A stretch of 64,000 bases of DNA, taken from positions 1 through 64,000 of the forward strand of contig NZ_CAKKNB010000001.1 in NCBI RefSeq assembly GCF_918741295.1, in the 5' to 3' direction. Positions 1 through 8,735 of this stretch are shown here, piece after piece. The notes beneath the pieces are model-generated. The model did no database searches. It saw only the letters and a list, made by a program, of their open reading frames with translations, and was not told the DNA's origin. A program made the position numbers and the translations under genes. How positions within the stretch are numbered: position 1 is the first letter of the stretch; each line of letters opens with the position of its first letter. This DNA comes from Aquabacterium sp. CECT 9606 (GTDB taxonomy: Bacteria; Pseudomonadota; Gammaproteobacteria; Burkholderiales; Burkholderiaceae_C).

Positions 1-1097
1 TTGGCCGTGCCATCGTTGGCCTTGTAGGTGAAGGCGTCGGTGCCATTGAAGTTGGTGGCTGGCGTGTAGGTGTAGCTGCCATCGGTGTTGAGCACCAGGG
101 TACCGTGGCTGGGGCCGGCGACCAGGGCGGCGCTCAGGGCCTCGTTGTCGGCATCGGTGTCATTGGCCAGCACGGTGCTGCCGTTGAGCACGCCGTCTTC
201 GTTGACCGAGGCACTGTCGTTCACGGCCATGGGCACGTCGTTGATGGCGTTGACGGTGATGGTGACGGTGGCCAGGGCGGAGTTGGCCGTGCCATCGTTG
301 GCCTTGTAGGTGAAGGCGTCGGTGCCATTGAAGTTGGTGGCTGGCGTGTAGGTGTAGCTGCCATCGGTGTTGAGCACCAGGGTACCGTGGCTGGGGCCGG
401 CGACCAGGGTGGCGCTCAGGGCCTCGTTGTCGGCATCGGTGTCATTGGCCAGCACGGTGCTGCCGTTGAGCACGCCGTCTTCGTTGACCGAGGCACTGTC
501 GTTCACGGCCACGGGCGCGTCGTTGATGGCGTTGACGGTGATGGTGACGGTGGCCAAGTTGGAGTTGGCCGTGCCATCGTTGGCCTTGTAGGTGAAGGCG
601 TCGGTGCCGTTGAAGTTGGTGGCCGGCGTGTAGGTGTAGCTGCCATCGGTGTTGAGCACCAGGGTGCCGTGGCTGGGGCCGGCGACCAGGGTGGCGGTCA
701 GGGCGTCGTTGTCGGCATCGCTGTCATTGGCCAGCACGGTGCTGCCGTTGAGCACGCCGTCTTCGTTGACCGAGGCGCTGTCGTCCACGGCCACAGGCGC
801 GTCGCTGAGTGGGTTGACGGTGATGGTGACGGTGACCGCCACCGAGTCAGCCGTGCCATCGTTGGCCACGTAGGTGAACGAGTCGCTGCCGCTGAAATTC
901 GCATTGGGCGTGTAGGTGTAGCTGCCATCGGTGTTGAAGGCCAGGGTGCCGTTGGCCGCGCTTTGTAGCAGCGTGGCGGTCAAGGCGTCATTGTCGGCGT
1001 CGGTGTCATTGGCCAACACGGTGCTGCCATTGAGCACGTCGTCTTCGTTGACCGAAGCGCTGTCATCCACAGCCGCAGGCACATCGTTGACCGCCAC
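1..1097 (-). repeat. Tandem 282-bp (94-residue) repeats in the giant adhesin
   Basis: Four units with an exact 282-bp period are visible: about 1097-816, 815-534, 533-252 and 251-1 (the last is partial). Each encodes one 94-residue VCBS/cadherin-like module. Conservation rises toward the window edge. The first ~135 bases of the window differ from the copy 282 bp further in at only one or two positions, whereas the innermost unit is clearly diverged. The tract probably continues outside the window. Confidence 0.95.
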
Positions 1098-4000
1098 CAA
1101 GCTGATCGTGACCGAGGACTGCGCGCTCAGGTTGCCGCCCACGCCGCTGTGGCCCAGGTCATTGATGATCATCGTGAGGGTGTCGGTGGCCGGTGGCGTG
1201 TCGCTGTCCGCGCGGTAGACGAGGGTGCTGTCGCCCAGGCCATCCAGCAAGGCGTTGACCTGGTCAACGGTGCCGGACAGGATGGCGCTGTGCGTGCCCG
1301 AGTTGGTCACGGTCACGCCGGTTGCGCCTGGGTCCACCGTGATCAGGCCTTCCACCGCCGTCAGCCTGACCTGGACGTTGCCTGTGGCGGCGTCCACGTC
1401 GCCCACCCGCAGGCCGGTGTTGTGCAGCGCCAGGTTGGTTTGCTCCGTGGCCACGTAGGTGCTTTGGCCGATGATGGCCGTGGGCGCGTCGTTGACAGCG
1501 GCCACGTTGATGGTGGCGGTGCTGCTGACGGTCAGAGGCGGGGCGGTGCCGGTGTTCACACCGTCGATGGTGGTCATGTCCAGGGTGTCGGCGCCCACGT
1601 AATTGGCATCGGACAGGTAAACCAGGCCCGACGCATCGGCCAGGGTGGCATTGATGGCGCTGACGTTGCCGGTCAGGGTGACCAGGCGGCGCTCGGCATC
1701 GTATTGGATGCCGCTGGCGGTCAAGCCGGCGCTCACGTCATCACGCACGCTCAAGCTGCCATGCTGAACCTGGAGCGTGACGGTGATGGGCGATCCGCCC
1801 GCATCAGGGTCGGTGATGCTCAGGCCGGTCAAGGCGCTGGCGGTGTCTTCGGTGGTGGCCAGGCTGGCGGGCAGGGTGTTGACCGGGCGCGTGTAAGGCT
1901 GGACCTCGATGGTCAGCGTCTGGGTGCTGGTCAACTGCCCGTCGGTGGCGCTGACCTGCACCTCATAGCGGTTGATGCCGCCTGCGTCGCCAGGGGCCTG
2001 CGTGTCGGGCGGTGTGATGAAGCCAAGTGCACCGGTCTGCGCATCGATGCTGAACAGGGCGCTGTCAGGGCCACCGACAATGCCATAGGTGAGTTGCGAG
2101 CTGTCCGTCTGGTCGTCCGTGGCCTGCACGGTGGTGACCTCGGTGTGGAACTCGTTGATCAACACGGTGGCGTTGCCGGGGCCCCCATTGCTGGTGATGA
2201 CCGGGGCCAAGTTGGACGCCTGCACGGCGATGTTCAAGGTCTGCTCATCCAAGGCGCCATGGCCATCCACCACGCGCACGGTCACCTGGTAGACGTTGTC
2301 CAGGTCGGCGTCTTGCGGAGTCTGATGGTTCACGGGCGTTGCGAACTTCAGCTCGCCCGTGCCGCCATCGATGGTGAACAGCGCGCTGTCCGCCCCGCCA
2401 ATGATCGAGTAGACCAGGGTCTCGGGGACATCCGGGTCGGTGGCCTTGACGGTCGCGGCCACGGGATTGTTGTCGAGCACGAACAGGTTGGCCATGCTGC
2501 CCCCGCCGCCACTCACGATCACCGGGGCCTCGTTGACGTTGAGCACCGTCACCGTCAAGGTCTGGTTGTCGCGCAAGGTGCCATCGCTGGCCGACACGGT
2601 GACCACGTAGCTGCCGTTCTTGTCGCTGTCTTGCAGGTTCTCGTGGTCAGGCGCGCTGACAAAGCGCAAGGCGCCGGTGTGGCTGTCGATGGTGAAGCGC
2701 GCGGCATCGGCACCGCCAGTGATGCTGTAGGTGAGGGCGGCGTAGGGATCGATGTCGTGGGCCGCCACGGTGGTCACGGCCGTGGTGTTCTCGTTGACCG
2801 AGATGCTGGCCGTGGCGCCGCCGCCATGGCTGTCGATGATGGGGGCCGCGTCCAGGGTCAGCGCCAGGCTGTCGATGTGACCGGACGAAATGCCAATGCT
2901 GCTGCCTTCCACCAAGGTGGTCGCGGTAGCAACGGCGGTGTTGCTGCCGGTGGGACGCACGATGTTCAGGCGGACGACGTCACTGGCCGAGACACTGGCG
3001 TAGTTGTTGGCCACCTGCGTGTCGGTCTGCGCGAGGCTGACCAGCAAAGTGCCGGCGGACAAGGTGGTGTCGCCCATCGGTGTGGTGCCGGTGATCACCT
3101 CCAGGCCGGTGATGGAGCTGTCCAGGTTGATGTCGTCTCCCTCAAGCAGTTTGGTCACCGCCAGGTCGCCCACCTTGTAGTACAGGATGTCGTTGGCGCT
3201 GGTGTTGCCATTGCCGTACGAGAACAAGAAGGTGCCGGCCGTCAAGGTGATGCCATTGATGGAGCCGATAGTGACGGGGCTTTCCACCAGGGCCAGGCCC
3301 CGGACACTGGCCCCGCTGCCCAGGCCCAGCCCGCTCAGCAAGCTGTTGCTGACGGTGAACACCTTGGTGAAGGTGCCCGATGAGTAGTCGCCGGCCACGG
3401 TGGGCGTGAACAGCACGACATCGCTGCGGGTCACCGACAAGGTGTTGACGCTGCTCAGCGTGGTGGTACTGGGTACCGAGAACAGCACATCGCCCCGGTG
3501 CACCGTCAAGCTGCCCGACAACACCACATCGCGCGAGACCCAGGCGATGTCGTCCAGGCCCGTGGCGCCAAACGCCGACAGGTCGAAAACGTGCGAGAAC
3601 GTGCCGTCGGTGCTGCCCGTGCCGTAGTGAAGATTGGGGTTCTCCAGGGCCAGCACTTCGGTGCTGGTGGTCGAGTTGACGCCCGCCCAGCCGGCCGAGT
3701 TGGCCTGGTTGGAGCCCAACCACAAGGTGTTGGTGGTGTTGCCGGCAATGTGGTTCTGGAAGGTCCATGAGAACGCCGGTGTGAGCGAACTGCCGGTGTT
3801 GGTGGAGGCCAGCACCGGCGAGCTTTGCCACGCGCTGCCGCTCCAGTCCGAGAACGACAGGCGGCCTGAGGTGGTCTGCATGCCCATCATGATGTTGTCG
3901 GAGGTGGGGTCGCTGTTCAAGCGCTGCGCGCCCACCACGCCGCCCGCGCTGGGCCCGGTTTGCGTGGCCGACCAGACCCCCGTGCTGCCAAGGGTCCGGT

Positions 4001-5678
4001 AGCTGACGGTGTTGGCGGTGGTGCTGCCGTAGACCGCAAGCAGGTCACCGCTCTTGCTTTCATAGGCCACGCCCACGGTGGGGGCGTTGGTGGTGGTGTT
4101 CTGGATGGCCACGGCCGTGCGGTTGCCCCAGCTGGACGAGCCGCCTTCATTCCACACCGAAAACGACGTGAAGCTTTGCGTGGCCGAGCTGCTGATCAGC
4201 CCCATGGCGATGCGGTTGCTGGTGGGGTCCGAGGCCAGGGTCAGCCAACGTGGCGAGGCCGCTTCCAGGTAGTTGCCGGCGGCGGCTTCAGAGCCCCACA
4301 CGTTGCCATCGAAGACGCGGAAATAGACATTGGCGTCGGCGGCCTTGGCGTACGCGACCATGGCGTGCCCGCTTTGGGCCTCGAACGCCACGGCGATGGC
4401 GGTTTGGTCCGCGGCCGAGGTGCCCGTCGTGTCCAAGGTGATCGCATGGCCCCAGCTGCTGCCGTTCCAGACCATGGCGTGGTCGTCGGCGTTGGCATCG
4501 CTGATGATCAGGGCCATGCCGTCGCCGCCGGGTTGCGACACCAGCTGCATGTGCTGCGGCGCCGCGCCGGTGTAGCCCGCGATGGTGCTGGGCGTGGTCC
4601 AGGTGCTGCCGTTGTAGACGCTGTAGTTCAGGTTGCTGCCGTCGTTCCAGACCAGCATGGCGTCGCCACTGGTCTGTTCGTAGGCCACGCCAAAGCCCTG
4701 CCGATCAGTCGGGGTGCCGCTGCCCAGCGTCAAGGGGATCAGGGTGGCGGTGCCGCCCTTGATCACTTCGCCGGTGATGGTGCCGTTGGTGTCCACCCCC
4801 ACGGCGATGACCTCGTCGCGGGTGGAGGCCGAGGCCGAGGTCACCACGGTCCATTGGCCAGCGTTGGCGGTGGCCGCACCGTTGCTGTAATTGGCACCGT
4901 CGTACTGACTGAGCCGGGGTGAGGTGGCGCCCGAGTCGGCCCAGACCACGTTGGCCTTGCCAATGGGCACGGCGGCGGCGAGCACGCCATTGAACGCTGT
5001 CTGCGCCTGGGCGCTGGGGGCCAGCATGGCCTCGATGTGGCCGCTTTGTACTTCAAGTTGCCAGTCACCGCCTTGCAGGGCGGCGCCGGTGAGGTCATCG
5101 CTGGCGGCCACATCAGCACCGGTGAGGGCGGCCAGGCCTTGCACCAGGGCTTGGCCACCGGCTTGCGCACCCACGTCGCAACCATAGATCAACAGGTCGG
5201 CGTCTTGGGTCAAGGCCTGTCCCCACGAGGCGACGTCGTGCGCGCGCGTGGCCAGGGTCGAGTCGTCCAGCACCGTGTTGCCCAGCTGCGCCGAGCCGCT
5301 GTCGCCGTGCGAGATCAGGTGCACGGCCGACACGCCCTGCCGGTCGGCCAGGGTCTGCGTGATGCGGGCGATGCCATCTTCATCGGCCGCGATCGTCACG
5401 ACCTCGATGGCGCGGCCGGCTTGGGCCTGCGCATTCAGGTCGGCCAAGAGCACGGCCTGGTCGGGCACGCGGGCATCGACGAAGACCAGTTCGGTCCCCG
5501 GCGTGGCTTGCCGCACATCGCTGGCCGTGGTGTCGATCAGGCGCTGCTGACTTGTGTCCGCGGCCGTGACAGCGCTGCCCATGAAGGCGGCTGGCGCGAA
5601 GTCGGCGGCGTACAGCAAGCGCGGCTCCATCGCTTCGGCGATGGGCCTTTGAACGGGTGAGGGTGGCAGTGAACGCAT
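1..5678 (-). CDS. Giant LEPRxLL / DUF4347 / cadherin-like repeat surface protein (C-terminus outside window)
   Basis: About 1,892 codons are visible and the frame is still open at the window edge, so the C-terminus is missing. The N-terminus carries a LEPRxLL-type tag (MEPRLLYAAD, residues 17-26) with no hydrophobic signal-peptide core. A DUF4347 domain follows (about 60-230), with HLISHG at 120-125 and YGCDVG at 165-170. Next comes a region of SW/S/T-rich repeats that looks like a beta-propeller (about 235-620), then cadherin-like repeats ending in ENT/DPD-type calcium motifs, and then VCBS/CshA-type 94-residue tandem repeats (NEDGVLNGSTVLANDTDAD core). The composition and repeats indicate a very large secreted or surface adhesin. 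It is the last visible gene of a five-gene minus-strand operon, 27 nt downstream of a HlyD-type adaptor, and is probably that system's substrate. The start is the first ATG after the adaptor stop. Exact ligand and total length are unknown. Confidence 0.88.
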   Translation of the reverse strand, partial: MRSLPPSPVQRPIAEAMEPRLLYAADFAPAAFMGSAVTAADTSQQRLIDTTASDVRQATPGTELVFVDARVPDQAVLLADLNAQAQAGRAIEVVTIAADEDGIARITQTLADRQGVSAVHLISHGDSGSAQLGNTVLDDSTLATRAHDVASWGQALTQDADLLIYGCDVGAQAGGQALVQGLAALTGADVAASDDLTGAALQGGDWQLEVQSGHIEAMLAPSAQAQTAFNGVLAAAVPIGKANVVWADSGATSPRLSQYDGANYSNGAATANAGQWTVVTSASASTRDEVIAVGVDTNGTITGEVIKGGTATLIPLTLGSGTPTDRQGFGVAYEQTSGDAMLVWNDGSNLNYSVYNGSTWTTPSTIAGYTGAAPQHMQLVSQPGGDGMALIISDANADDHAMVWNGSSWGHAITLDTTGTSAADQTAIAVAFEAQSGHAMVAYAKAADANVYFRVFDGNVWGSEAAAGNYLEAASPRWLTLASDPTSNRIAMGLISSSATQSFTSFSVWNEGGSSSWGNRTAVAIQNTTTNAPTVGVAYESKSGDLLAVYGSTTANTVSYRTLGSTGVWSATQTGPSAGGVVGAQRLNSDPTSDNIMMGMQTTSGRLSFSDWSGSAWQSSPVLASTNTGSSLTPAFSWTFQNHIAGNTTNTLWLGSNQANSAGWAGVNSTTSTEVLALENPNLHYGTGSTDGTFSHVFDLSAFGATGLDDIAWVSRDVVLSGSLTVHRGDVLFSVPSTTTLSSVNTLSVTRSDVVLFTPTVAGDYSSGTFTKVFTVSNSLLSGLGLGSGASVRGLALVESPVTIGSINGITLTAGTFLFSYGNGNTSANDILYYKVGDLAVTKLLEGDDINLDSSITGLEVITGTTPMGDTTLSAGTLLVSLAQTDTQVANNYASVSASDVVRLNIVRPTGSNTAVATATTLVEGSSIGISSGHIDSLALTLDAAPIIDSHGGGATASISVNENTTAVTTVAAHDIDPYAALTYSITGGADAARFTIDSHTGALRFVSAPDHENLQDSDKNGSYVVTVSASDGTLRDNQTLTVTVLNVNEAPVIVSGGGGSMANLFVLDNNPVAATVKATDPDVPETLVYSIIGGADSALFTIDGGTGELKFATPVNHQTPQDADLDNVYQVTVRVVDGHGALDEQTLNIAVQASNLAPVITSNGGPGNATVLINEFHTEVTTVQATDDQTDSSQLTYGIVGGPDSALFSIDAQTGALGFITPPDTQAPGDAGGINRYEVQVSATDGQLTSTQTLTIEVQPYTRPVNTLPASLATTEDTASALTGLSITDPDAGGSPITVTLQVQHGSLSVRDDVSAGLTASGIQYDAERRLVTLTGNVSAINATLADASGLVYLSDANYVGADTLDMTTIDGVNTGTAPPLTVSSTATINVAAVNDAPTAIIGQSTYVATEQTNLALHNTGLRVGDVDAATGNVQVRLTAVEGLITVDPGATGVTVTNSGTHSAILSGTVDQVNALLDGLGDSTLVYRADSDTPPATDTLTMIINDLGHSGVGGNLSAQSSVTISLVAVNDVPAAVDDSASVNEDDVLNGSTVLANDTDADNDALTATLLQSAANGTLAFNTDGSYTYTPNANFSGSDSFTYVANDGTADSVAVTVTITVNPLSDAPVAVDDSASVNEDGVLNGSTVLANDSDADNDALTATLVAGPSHGTLVLNTDGSYTYTPATNFNGTDAFTYKANDGTANSNLATVTITVNAINDAPVAVNDSASVNEDGVLNGSTVLANDTDADNEALSATLVAGPSHGTLVLNTDGSYTYTPATNFNGTDAFTYKANDGTANSALATVTITVNAINDVPMAVNDSASVNEDGVLNGSTVLANDTDADNEALSAALVAGPSHGTLVLNTDGSYTYTPATNFNGTDAFTYKANDGTA

Positions 5679-5705
5679 GCCGGGCCTGTTCGGTGCGCGG
5701 CCGGC

Positions 5706-6806
5706 TCAGCGAGCGTCGGCCAGCGCGATGCTGAATCTCAGGCTGATCGGCTGACTGGCCTTGTTCACGGCGAACGACAGGCCGCGGGACGGCACGGGCT
5801 GCACCGGCACGCGGGCCAAGGCCAGTGACATCTTCAGCCAGGTCGACGCGGGGGCGGTGGCCATGGGCAGGTGCACCGGCAAGGTGGGGTGGGCCACGGC
5901 CTGGGGCCGCGTTGGCGCGGGCGGTGCCGGGGCGACGCTGGGCGCAGGCCGCGCGGGCGGAGTGCCATTGGCCGCCACGGGCCAGTCGGCTTTGCACCGC
6001 AGGCCGGCGGGCAGGCGATGGTCGGGGTTGGGCAGGCTCAGGCGCACGCGGAAGGTGTTGCTGGCGGCGTCCACGACTTTGTCGACGTATTCCACCTTGG
6101 CGCTGACCACGCCGACGCCCGGCAAGTCCGGGTGGATCGACAGGCGATCCCCCAGGTTGACCTGGCCGTATTGGGTGATGGGTACCATCAGGGACACGCG
6201 CAGCGGATCGATGTTGGCCACGCGCAGCACGGGGCGGTCTTCCACGCGCTCGCCGATGTTGCTGTAGCGCTCGACCACGATGCCGTTGATGGGGCTGCGC
6301 AAGGTGCGCAAGCCCAGTTGCGCCTGTGCCATGGCTTGTTCCTGGCCATAGATGCGCTGCTGGCTGCGCGCCAGGGTGTGCTTCTGCACGGCCACTTCCT
6401 GCTCGGCCTGGGCTTGGTCCAGCGCTTGTTGCGAGACGAAATCCTTGGCCACGAGTTGCTGGGTGCGCACCACTTTTTGCCGCGCCAGCTCCAGGTTGGC
6501 GGCGGCGGCCTTGACCTCGGCATCCATCTGCGTTCGCAGGGTGGCGGCGTTGGCGTTGGCGCGTTCCACATCCGCACGCAGCACGACCACGGACTGGCCG
6601 GCTTCCACGCGATCGCCCAGGGCGACGTTCAGCTTTTCAATGATCCCGGTGACGGCAGAGCCCACATCGGCCACCTGGTCGGGCTCGATCAGGCAACCGG
6701 CGGGCTTGGGCGGCGCGGCGTGCGCGGTCGCGCCCACGGAGCCCAGCAGCGCGCCTAGGCAGAAGGCCCACGGCTTTGCCGGGCGAGTTGGTGTTGTTGG
6801 GCCCAT
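5706..6806 (-). CDS. HlyD-family periplasmic adaptor protein
   Basis: A 366-residue membrane-fusion (periplasmic adaptor) protein. A cleavable signal peptide is visible (hydrophobic stretch CLGALLGSVGATAHA ending near residue 30). It is followed by a first lipoyl half-motif (VADVGSAVTGIIEKLNV), a coiled-coil hairpin rich in A, Q, E and K (about 80-165), the second half (LRSPINGIVVERYSNIGERV) and a beta-barrel domain. The C-terminal ~90 residues are Pro/Ala-rich and unlike the usual adaptor end. The ATG at 6806 gives a clean signal peptide; a longer frame starting at 6938 would put 44 unlikely residues in front and overlap the SecA-like gene further. The chosen start still overlaps that gene by 52 nt, which suggests translational coupling. 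Inferred role: periplasmic bridge of the export system that handles the downstream giant adhesin. Confidence 0.85.
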   Translation of the reverse strand: MGPTTPTRPAKPWAFCLGALLGSVGATAHAAPPKPAGCLIEPDQVADVGSAVTGIIEKLNVALGDRVEAGQSVVVLRADVERANANAATLRTQMDAEVKAAAANLELARQKVVRTQQLVAKDFVSQQALDQAQAEQEVAVQKHTLARSQQRIYGQEQAMAQAQLGLRTLRSPINGIVVERYSNIGERVEDRPVLRVANIDPLRVSLMVPITQYGQVNLGDRLSIHPDLPGVGVVSAKVEYVDKVVDAASNTFRVRLSLPNPDHRLPAGLRCKADWPVAANGTPPARPAPSVAPAPPAPTRPQAVAHPTLPVHLPMATAPASTWLKMSLALARVPVQPVPSRGLSFAVNKASQPISLRFSIALADAR

Positions 6807-8710
6807 TGCCGGTCTTGGTCGAGCAGTTGCCGCCGCAAAGCCGCTTGCCGCCGCTCCTCCAGCCACTGGGGCAGGCGCAGGTGCCACCAGCACCATGGTG
6901 ACAGGGTTGAACGGTGCACGATGGCGGATTGAATACATCGCGTTAGCTTAGTTTCAGTCGGGGTGGGAGGGTCATTCGAAATGGCGGCACAAATCCACGC
7001 TTCTGTGCTGCCTGCTTGCCCTTGCCGCGCGCAGCGCCCCGCCAGCTGCCGGTCCATGCGCCGCGACTCGTTGCGCTGGCAGTGGATGACGTGCAATCCA
7101 CCCGCGGCCAAGGCCCGTTCATCCAGGCTGATGTCAGTGCCCCGGCCGGCCATGCGCGTTGCCACCGTCACCCGCCCCGCTTGCCCGGCTTGGGCCACGA
7201 TGTCGGCTTCGTGCTGGTCTTGCCGTGCGTTGAGCACGGTGTGGGCAATGCCGGCCTGTTGCAGGTGTCGTGACAACTGCTCGGAGTCGTGCACCGAGTC
7301 GGTGCCGATCAGCAGGGGGCGGCCTTGGGCCTGCATCTCCTGAGCACGCTCGGCGACGGCGCGCCAGCGCTCATCGGCCGTGGCAAAGACAAGGGTGGGC
7401 CCGGCCTGCCGCTGGCTGGGCAGGCGCTCGGGCACCCTCACCACATCGACGTCATACAGGCTGCGCAATTCAGCCTGCGCTTCCATCAGCGTGCCACTCA
7501 AGCCACCCAGCCGCCAGTAGCGTTTGAAGAAGCGCTGGAAGGTGATCTGCGCCAGGGTTTCGGTGGGCGCGCTGGGGGTGCACCCTTCCTTCAATTCGAT
7601 CAGGGTGTGAAGGCCTTGCGACCAGACGCGGCCCACGGCGACGCGGCCGGTGAGGGTGTCCAGCAGTTCCACCTTGCCTTCGCGGACCAGGTAGTGCTGG
7701 TCGCGCTGAAGCGCGTGCAAGGCGGTGACGGCCAGGCCCAGCAGTTCGTGGCGCAAGCGAGGGCGGCGCCAGACACCGCCCAGGGCTTCGGCAGCACCGA
7801 CGATGTGTTGCTCGCCCGTTGGGGTCAGGGCAGCGCTGTGGCGGCCGGTGTCGATGGTGTAGTCGCCGTGGTTGCGCAGGCGCCGTGCCAGGTGAAGAGC
7901 TTGCCACCACACGGCGCGCCGATGCGCTTGCTGAGCAGCCTGGCCTGATTGCGCCTGCGAGATGATCAGCGGCACGCTGGCCTCGTCCAGCAGGATGCTG
8001 TCGGCCTCGTCGATCAGGGCCAGGCTCAGGCCGCGCAGCAGCGGTGGGGCGCCCTGCGGGGTGGACAGGCCATCGCGCAGGTAGTCAAAAGCGACCTCCT
8101 TGGCGGTGGCGTAGACCACGTCTTGCGCATAAACAGGGCGGCGCTGTTCAGGGGACATCGCGGGCGCGATGTGGGCGACCGTCAAGCCCAGGGCGTGGAA
8201 CAGTGGGGCCAGTGTCTGGGCATCGCGTTCGGCCAGGTAATTGTTGGCGGTGACCACGTGAACGGGGATGCCTGCCAACGCAGCCATGGCCGCGGCCGCG
8301 GCCATGGCGAGGGTCTTGCCTTCGCCCGTGGCCATCTCCACCAGTTGCTGGTCCAGCATCAGGGTGGCGGCCAGCAACTGCGTGTCGTGCAGGCGCAGGC
8401 CCAGTGTGCGCTGGGTGACCTGCAGCACGTGGGCCAGTGCGAGGGCCACGGTGTCGGCGGTGAAGCCTTCACGGCGCAAACGCTGGCGGCAGGCGGGCAG
8501 GTCCAGCGTGGTCTCGGACGACAGTTGCCGCGCGCGGTTCAGCCAGGGCCTGCACAAGGCCAGACGCCAGGGGTCCGGCAACCAGGTGGGCAGCCATGGC
8601 AGCGGCAGGGTGACACGCCGGCGCGGTTCGGCGTGGTCGGGCCGTTCAGGGTAGGCGCCCCAGCGGGGTCCCGGGCGCGCCAGCAGCCCGCCGCGCGCCG
8701 GGGTGGCCAT
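6755..8710 (-). CDS. SecA-like accessory translocase ATPase lacking the C-terminal scaffold
   Basis: A 651-residue DEAD-type motor of the SecA family. Visible motifs: the SecA-style HDTQLLAATLML before Walker A (MATGEGKT, 126-133), DEAD box ALIDEAD (231-237), a preprotein-crosslinking-like segment with YLVREGKVELLD and LTGRVAVGRVWSQGLH, GGLSGTLMEA, and the second motor domain with ATRMAGRGTDI and RQLAGRCARQG. Housekeeping SecA is ~900 residues. Here only about 100 residues follow the last helicase motif, so the helical scaffold/wing region and the zinc-binding tail appear to be absent. It sits inside an operon of HlyD and M50 proteins rather than with cell-division genes. This supports an accessory, substrate-dedicated role. 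The start at ATG 8710 lies 25 nt after the M50 gene stop; an upstream in-frame start at 8842 would overlap that gene heavily. Confidence 0.88.
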   Translation of the reverse strand: MATPARGGLLARPGPRWGAYPERPDHAEPRRRVTLPLPWLPTWLPDPWRLALCRPWLNRARQLSSETTLDLPACRQRLRREGFTADTVALALAHVLQVTQRTLGLRLHDTQLLAATLMLDQQLVEMATGEGKTLAMAAAAAMAALAGIPVHVVTANNYLAERDAQTLAPLFHALGLTVAHIAPAMSPEQRRPVYAQDVVYATAKEVAFDYLRDGLSTPQGAPPLLRGLSLALIDEADSILLDEASVPLIISQAQSGQAAQQAHRRAVWWQALHLARRLRNHGDYTIDTGRHSAALTPTGEQHIVGAAEALGGVWRRPRLRHELLGLAVTALHALQRDQHYLVREGKVELLDTLTGRVAVGRVWSQGLHTLIELKEGCTPSAPTETLAQITFQRFFKRYWRLGGLSGTLMEAQAELRSLYDVDVVRVPERLPSQRQAGPTLVFATADERWRAVAERAQEMQAQGRPLLIGTDSVHDSEQLSRHLQQAGIAHTVLNARQDQHEADIVAQAGQAGRVTVATRMAGRGTDISLDERALAAGGLHVIHCQRNESRRMDRQLAGRCARQGQAGSTEAWICAAISNDPPTPTETKLTRCIQSAIVHRSTLSPWCWWHLRLPQWLEERRQAALRRQLLDQDRQWAQQHQLARQSRGPSA

Positions 8711-8735
8711 GAAACAGGCGAGCCGGGTGATCACC

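Noticed and set aside
105..3383. Long plus-strand open frames across the first 3.4 kb
   Set aside because: They are Gly/His/Val-rich antisense shadows of the minus-strand repeat protein; the minus frame shows coherent DUF4347, cadherin and VCBS features.
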